A DNA stretch of 64,000 nucleotides, from assembly GCF_004795915.1 (NCBI RefSeq), contig NZ_CP039253.1, forward strand, positions 1,612,001 through 1,676,000, given 5' to 3'. Both the position numbers and the translations under genes were made by a program. Position 1 is the stretch's first letter; the number at the start of each line of letters is the position of its first letter. Of the stretch, positions 59,591 through 64,000 are shown one piece after another. This stretch comes from Rhodococcus sp. PAMC28707. Lineage in GTDB: Bacteria > Actinomycetota > Actinomycetes > Mycobacteriales > Mycobacteriaceae. The notes below the pieces were generated by a model that worked only from the letters and a program-made list of their open reading frames with translations, ran no database searches and was not told where the DNA came from.

Positions 59591-60748
59591 TCACAGTCTT
59601 TCTATGATTGTCACGTTGGCTTGACCGCCGCCCTCACACATGGTCTGGAGGCCGAAGCGTCCGCCGGTGCGTTCCAATTCGTGGAGAAGGGTGGTCATCA
59701 AGCGTGCGCCGGTCGCGCCGAGTGGATGCCCCAGCGCGATCGCACCACCATTGACATTGACTTTCGACAGATCGGCCCCAGTTTCTTTCTGCCATGCAAG
59801 AACGACCGAGGCGAAGGCCTCATTAATTTCGACGAGGTCGATGTCATCGAGTGTCAGGCCAGTAAGTCGCAAAGCGTGTTCAGTGGCAGGAATCGGCGCT
59901 GTCAACATCATTACCGGGTCCGCACCGCGACCGGACATGTGATGGATACGAGCACGTGGCGTAAGTCCGTACCGGTTGACCGCCGACTCGCTCGCAACGA
60001 GTAGCGCCGCAGAAGCGTCGGAGAGCTGACTCGAGACCGCCGCCGTTATCAGGCCTCCCTCGGCAACAGGGGGGAGCGAGCGAATTTTCTCCCAGTTCGG
60101 TGTGCGCGGACCCTCATCTGCCGTCACATCTCCGACCGGCACAATTTCTCGCGCGAATCTACCCTCGTCTCTTGCGCGGATGGCACGCGTGTGGCTTTCC
60201 ACGGCGTAGGCCTCCATCTGAGGTCGCGTGATGTTCCATTTTTCCGCAATCATCTCAGCGGCGCGGATTTGGCCAATCGGATCAGTGCCGTACCGCTGGA
60301 CCCAACCTGTCGAGCCCAGGAAGGGATCGTCGAAGCCGTATTGTTGTCCAGCCAGCATCGCTGCACCGATCGGAATGGCACTCATGTTCTGAACTCCGCC
60401 GGCGACAACGAGTTCTGCGGTCCCGGAGAGAACCGCAGCCGCCGCGAAATGGAGGGCCTGTTGGGAGGAGCCGCACTGACGGTCCACGGTGACGGCCAGA
60501 ACATGTTCAGGGAGCCCAGCCGAGAGCCAAGCGGTCCTCGCGACATTGCCTGCTTGTGGTCCCACTGCATCGGCACATCCGAATATCACGTTGTCCACGG
60601 CGCCTGGGTCGATCCCCGTTCTCGACATCAGCTCCTTGAGAACATGTGCTCCAAGATCTGCCGAATGACAGCCCTGAAGCCCACCGAGCCGCCTTCCCAC
60701 CGGTGTCCGGACGGCGTCGACCAAATATGCAGTACCAATTCCTTGCAT
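59591..60748 (-). CDS. thiolase (acetyl-CoA C-acyltransferase)
   Basis: A 385-residue thiolase. Catalytic Cys92 in DRQCGSS, NEAFA (Asn/Glu), His341 in GHPLGATGAR and Cys371 in CEGGGQAN are all present. The length is that of degradative thiolases, which split 3-ketoacyl-CoA. ATG 60748 is preceded by GAGGTG at a slightly long distance. It lies 97 bases after the transporter gene on the same strand, so they may share a transcript. Confidence 0.93.
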   Translation of the reverse strand: MQGIGTAYLVDAVRTPVGRRLGGLQGCHSADLGAHVLKELMSRTGIDPGAVDNVIFGCADAVGPQAGNVARTAWLSAGLPEHVLAVTVDRQCGSSQQALHFAAAAVLSGTAELVVAGGVQNMSAIPIGAAMLAGQQYGFDDPFLGSTGWVQRYGTDPIGQIRAAEMIAEKWNITRPQMEAYAVESHTRAIRARDEGRFAREIVPVGDVTADEGPRTPNWEKIRSLPPVAEGGLITAAVSSQLSDASAALLVASESAVNRYGLTPRARIHHMSGRGADPVMMLTAPIPATEHALRLTGLTLDDIDLVEINEAFASVVLAWQKETGADLSKVNVNGGAIALGHPLGATGARLMTTLLHELERTGGRFGLQTMCEGGGQANVTIIERL

Positions 60749-60845
60749 CTCGTAGCACCTCTATTCTTCTCGAAAGCGATTCGTCAAGCCTGCGTTTCTA
60801 CCGCTGTGGACCAACGCAATTCGTCGGCCTCACTACCGACTGAGG

Positions 60846-62222
60846 TCACTGTGCGCTGATGTCACTGTGTGGGCGAGCCAAGCTTGGTTCGACGTCGATC
60901 GTGGTGAGGTCGCGCCCTCGGGTCTCTTTGATCATGGTCAGTGCCGCGATCGATATGCCCGCGGTGATGACGATGATCAGGCTCAGCGGGACGCTGGAGC
61001 CGCCGAAGCCAGCGAGCAGGACGCTGGCGATCAGTGGGGTGAAGCCTGCGCCGATGAGGCTGGCGCCCTGGTATCCGAGGGAAGCGCCCGTGTAGCGGAC
61101 GGTGGTACCGAACATCTCCGACAGCAGCGGCACCAGGGGTGCGAACATCATGTTCTGGAAGATTTGCGCGATGACCAGGCCACCCGCCATCAGTGCGATG
61201 GAGCCGGTGTTGATCAGCATGTAGAGCGGGAACGCAAAGATGATTGCGCCTGTAGCGCCGATGAACACGACCGTACGACGGCCGATTCGGTCGGACAGCG
61301 TGGATGCCAGTGGGATGGCGACAAGCGCGACCACGGACAGGAGTATCAGTACCCGGATCACTTCCGACTTGTCGTAGCCGATGCCCGTCGCATACGCGAT
61401 GATGTGTGAGGTCATGAGCGCGGTGAGCGCGAAGGGAGCAATACCCGCAGCACATGCCAGCAGTACGGGGCGAGGACTGCGGATCAGTCGGCTCAGTGGG
61501 GTGCGTTCGGGCTTTTCGGTTTCGGCGCGTTCCGCTGCTTGTTGGAATACTGGGCTTTCCGTGACCCGCGACCGGACGTAGAGGCCTACGACGACGAGCA
61601 GTGCACTGAACAGGAACGGGATACGCCAGCCCCACGATTGCAGGCTCTCGTCGGGCAGCAAAGTCACCAGCGCTACGGCGACCGTCGACATCAAGAACCC
61701 GAGCGGTGAGCCCAAGTTCATTATGCCGGCCCATTTTCCGCGATTCTCGGAATCGGAATGTTCGACGACCATCAGTGCGGCACCGCCCCATTCGCCGCCG
61801 ACTGCTACACCTTGCAAGATTCGCAGGACGATGAGCAGAATCGGGGCCGTGACGCCGATCGCGGCGTAGCTAGGCAACAGTCCGATGAGGAAGCTCGCCA
61901 CGCCCATGAGTGCCATCGTGACGATGAGGATGTGCTTGCGGCCGAACCGATCACCGAAGTGCCCGAACAGGATTCCGCCCAGCGGACGCGCAAGGTAACC
62001 CACGGCCAGGGTGCCGAAAGCAGCGATGGTGGATACCGCCTGCGATTCCCCCGGGAAGAACACGTCACCGAACACGAGGGCGGCCATCGTGCTGTACAGC
62101 AGGAAATCGTAGTACTCGAGGGCTGTGCCCAACAGAGACGACAGTGCAACCTTGCGTAGCTGCGTCTTCGACGTGTCGTTCGGACGATCATGAACGCGCC
62201 CGGCAACCTCATTGCTATCCAT
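60846..62222 (-). CDS. MHS-family (metabolite:H+ symporter) MFS transporter
   Basis: A 458-residue transporter with twelve helices. Marks are GTALEYYDFLLYSTMAALVFG at the start, ARPLGGILFGHFGDRFGRKHIL (motif A), ILQGVAVGGEWGGAALMVVEH and WGWRIPFLFSALLVVVGLYVR, all typical of ShiA/ProP/KgtP-like symporters for organic acids or osmolytes. ATG 62222 has AGGAG eight bases upstream; the frame to 62366 is a non-coding extension. It likely imports the acid used by the neighbouring acyl-CoA ligase and thiolase. Confidence 0.9.
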   Translation of the reverse strand: MDSNEVAGRVHDRPNDTSKTQLRKVALSSLLGTALEYYDFLLYSTMAALVFGDVFFPGESQAVSTIAAFGTLAVGYLARPLGGILFGHFGDRFGRKHILIVTMALMGVASFLIGLLPSYAAIGVTAPILLIVLRILQGVAVGGEWGGAALMVVEHSDSENRGKWAGIMNLGSPLGFLMSTVAVALVTLLPDESLQSWGWRIPFLFSALLVVVGLYVRSRVTESPVFQQAAERAETEKPERTPLSRLIRSPRPVLLACAAGIAPFALTALMTSHIIAYATGIGYDKSEVIRVLILLSVVALVAIPLASTLSDRIGRRTVVFIGATGAIIFAFPLYMLINTGSIALMAGGLVIAQIFQNMMFAPLVPLLSEMFGTTVRYTGASLGYQGASLIGAGFTPLIASVLLAGFGGSSVPLSLIIVITAGISIAALTMIKETRGRDLTTIDVEPSLARPHSDISAQ

Positions 62223-62368
62223 CAGGATCCACTCCTTTTGCAGGCCCATAGGGCCAAGACTTGCCTCTGGATGCCGCGAAATCGCAACCTCTGACCGGCC
62301 GGTAGCCGACATCGAGGAGTGATCTTTGTGGCGTCCATATAGCCAGCGCGTATTGGACAAGAACATAA

Positions 62369-62386
62369 ACCAAGCATTCGCTTGGT
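62369..62386. promoter_or_regulatory. 18-bp palindromic operator ACCAAGC-N4-GCTTGGT
   Basis: Perfect 7-bp arms ACCAAGC and GCTTGGT surround ATTC, in an AT-rich stretch. The CAAGC/GCTTG core is like operators of TetR repressors of acyl-CoA metabolism in actinomycetes. It lies 147 bases before the transporter start and 271 before the ligase start. No TetR gene adjoins it inside the window; the cut right edge may hide one. Confidence 0.6.
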
Positions 62387-62456
62387 GGGAACGATAGCGA
62401 TATGGCGGCGGTCACGTCAAGGACCCACTTCGTCGACGCACGGAAGCTGCACGGGG

Positions 62457-62486
62457 TTGATAAAGAGGGATAAAACCAGGTAAAAC
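62457..62486 (+). promoter_or_regulatory. possible promoter of the acyl-CoA ligase
   Basis: TTGATA (62457-62462) and TAAAAC (62481-62486) are 18 bases apart, in the most AT-rich part of the gap. The leader to 62658 would be about 165 bases. Confidence 0.35.
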
Positions 62487-62657
62487 AACTGCCTAGGATA
62501 TTTGGTCGAGTCCGAGCATCAGAAATTCTCGACCCTTCCAATTATGAACAAGCATTTGCTACGTTCATTTTTCCACGGTTCATCGCCGTCGATGGTTCGG
62601 CATAAGAGCCACATGCCGTCCCCGCTGGCGGGCCCAACTACGCGACAGGAGAACAAC

Positions 62658-64000
62658 ATGGAGGCTTTGGAACGGACGACAACTCCGAGCTTGCTGCGCG
62701 CAGCAGCCCAGACTTGGGGTGAACGGGTCGCGATATCGGATGAGCAGACCGCCTGGCCGATGCAGTTGACCTGGGACGGTCTCCTCGACTCGGTCCGGCA
62801 CTTCGCGGCCGCACTGCATGGGCGCGGTGTCCGCCATGGCGACTGCGTTGCCATTTGGGCGCCCAACACGCATCACTGGATCATCGGCGCACTCGGCGCC
62901 CAGTACATCGGTGCGATCGTGGTCCCGATCAATACTCGATACACCGATAGCGAGGCATTGGACATCATTGTCCGCTCCAGTGCTGGGACACTCATAATTG
63001 TCGGTGATTTCCTCGGGAAGCGCCGTCTGCCAGAGCTTCTCGCACAGTGTGACGGCGCTCCGGGATCAGTGAAAACAGTCATCGAGGTCCCCTATGAGGC
63101 GCCTGTGCAGTCGAGCGCTTTGTCCACCAGCTGGTTGGATTTTCTCGACACCGCCACGCCCGCGCTGCTGGCCGCCGCCGACGCAGCCTCCAAGCGGGTC
63201 CACACCGACGACATCGCCGACATCCTTTTCACTTCTGGCACAACGGGAAAGAGCAAGGGAGTCCTCGCCACCCACGATCAGACGGTGCACGTCGGCCGTA
63301 CCTGGGGCACGATCGCCACCTTGGCGCCCGAGGATTGCTACATGCTGCTGAGTCCCTTTTTCCACACTTTCGGATACAAGGCCGGCTTCATCGCCTGTCT
63401 CTATCACGGGGTACGCATGGTGCCGCAGTCCGTGTTCCGCGTCGACAACGTGATCGGCCTTGCCGAAAAACACCGCGTCTCCGTCCTCTCCGGTGCTCCC
63501 ACGATCTTCCAGTCGATACTCGACACCGAACTGCACCGCACTCGGGACCTGACACACCTTCGGGTGGCTGTCACCGGCGCGACAACAGTGCCGGTCACAC
63601 TCGTCGAACGCTTACAGGACCAACTCGGCGTCGACATCGTCCTCACCGCTTACGGTTTGACCGAGACCAGTGGTTACGTGTGCTCCACCCGCCCCGAGGA
63701 TTCACCGCACACGGTAGCCACCACGTGTGGACGTCCGATCGACGGAATGCAGGTCAAACTCGACCACACCGGTGAACTGCTTGTTCGCGGCCGCCTGGTG
63801 ATGCGCTCGTATCTCGACGACCCGCACGCGACCGCTGCAGCAATCGACAGCGAGGGCTGGCTGCACACCGGCGACATCGCCACGATCAGCCCCGACGGCA
63901 ACATCGCCATCACCGACCGCATCAAGGACATGTTCATAACCGGCGGCTTCAACGTCTATCCCGCGGAAGTAGAGCAGGCCATTCTTGCTGTCCCCGGCGT
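62658..64000 (+). CDS. long-chain acyl-CoA ligase / AMP-forming acid-CoA ligase (3' truncated)
   Basis: At least 447 residues; the frame has no stop and runs off the window. ANL-family motifs are complete as far as visible: P-loop LFTSGTTGKSKG (about 191-202), LSPFFHTFG, TAYGLTETSG (A5), GWLHTGDIATIS (A7) and DRIKDMFITGGFNVYPAEVE (hinge A8). It activates a carboxylic acid with ATP and loads CoA. ATG 62658 has CAGGAG six bases upstream. The neighbouring symporter and thiolase suggest one pathway; substrate unknown. Confidence 0.93.
   Translation, partial: MEALERTTTPSLLRAAAQTWGERVAISDEQTAWPMQLTWDGLLDSVRHFAAALHGRGVRHGDCVAIWAPNTHHWIIGALGAQYIGAIVVPINTRYTDSEALDIIVRSSAGTLIIVGDFLGKRRLPELLAQCDGAPGSVKTVIEVPYEAPVQSSALSTSWLDFLDTATPALLAAADAASKRVHTDDIADILFTSGTTGKSKGVLATHDQTVHVGRTWGTIATLAPEDCYMLLSPFFHTFGYKAGFIACLYHGVRMVPQSVFRVDNVIGLAEKHRVSVLSGAPTIFQSILDTELHRTRDLTHLRVAVTGATTVPVTLVERLQDQLGVDIVLTAYGLTETSGYVCSTRPEDSPHTVATTCGRPIDGMQVKLDHTGELLVRGRLVMRSYLDDPHATAAAIDSEGWLHTGDIATISPDGNIAITDRIKDMFITGGFNVYPAEVEQAILAVPG

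Larger units (their letters stand above)
62223..62657. other. 435-base divergent intergenic region
   Basis: It separates the MHS transporter and the acyl-CoA ligase. It holds an 18-bp operator-like palindrome (62369-62386) and a possible plus-strand promoter (62457-62486). The acyl-CoA ligase frame stays open up to ATG 62544, but its real start is 62658. No other gene is supported. Confidence 0.6.

Noticed and set aside
62369-62386. KstR2 binding site
   Set aside because: KstR2 sites have two bases between CAAG and CTTG; here six, so only a general TetR operator is claimed.
1-64000. tRNA, rRNA, transposase or prophage genes
   Set aside because: None was recognised on either strand by eye; a tRNA scan and rRNA search would be decisive.

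Overview
The window looks like chromosomal DNA of a mycolic-acid actinomycete, most likely Rhodococcus or a close Nocardiaceae relative. The genes are GC-rich and use many GTG starts and 4-base ATGA/GTGA overlaps. The content also fits: F420-dependent oxidoreductases, an EthR-like TetR next to a flavin monooxygenase, a mycolate-type cyclopropane/methyl transferase, an HsaF/HsaG-type aldolase/dehydrogenase pair, a paired CrcB fluoride channel, and many acyl-CoA and TetR genes. No rRNA, tRNA, IS element, phage gene or CRISPR array was seen.

Layout. (1) 1-17.4 kb is a cell-surface glycan locus of unusual composition. A nearly continuous plus-strand operon encodes an acyl-CoA dehydrogenase (cut by the window edge), a stand-alone amino acid:[carrier protein] ligase (class II aaRS-like), a double alpha/beta-hydrolase, a Wzx-type flippase, a condensation-like acyltransferase, a DUF998 membrane protein, a membrane-anchored GH16 glucanase, a GT2, and a large GT-C/polymerase-like membrane protein. 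A new promoter then drives two more GT2 genes. Convergent to these lie a GH2 beta-mannosidase-like protein and a DUF1839 protein whose promoter contains a near-palindromic operator. I read this as export and aminoacyl/acyl decoration of a polysaccharide. (2) 17.5-29 kb is mostly housekeeping and envelope genes: a membrane EEP nuclease/phosphatase, a membrane-anchored Hsp70-like protein, a low-Mr tyrosine phosphatase, a pseudokinase/discoidin-like protein, an RsbW/STAS partner-switch pair, crcB1-crcB2, YdcF, lipoproteins, and a DHA2 efflux pump with its divergent TetR. A cluster of short intergenic repeats sits at 24.9-25.1 kb.

(3) 29-37 kb is a catabolic and regulatory stretch: a Baeyer-Villiger-type monooxygenase with divergent TetR, 4-hydroxy-2-oxovalerate aldolase plus acylating acetaldehyde dehydrogenase with divergent IclR, an F420/PPOX protein, a STAS protein, and a MerR gene with a 19-bp-spacer leaderless promoter. 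(4) 37.4-53.4 kb is a second surface or secondary-metabolite locus. One minus-strand operon encodes a short sugar-phosphate transferase with an altered catalytic dyad, a 3315-residue trimodular NRPS (C-A-T x3, TE), a mycolate-type methyltransferase, a Wzz/BY-kinase and a secreted S1-like protease. A divergent DUF4012 protein accompanies it.

(5) 53.5-64 kb is a ketone/lipid catabolic block: LLM F420 oxidoreductase, FMO-type monooxygenase, EthR-like TetR, alpha/beta-hydrolase, two SDRs, thiolase, MHS-type transporter and an acyl-CoA ligase (cut by the right edge). Two copies of a compound operator, each made of two TGAC-N4-GTCA palindromes 27 bp apart, sit on the promoters of this block and probably define a small regulon.

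All assignments come from reading translated sequence and motifs by eye; no database search was run. Start codons were chosen from ribosome-binding sites and gene overlaps.
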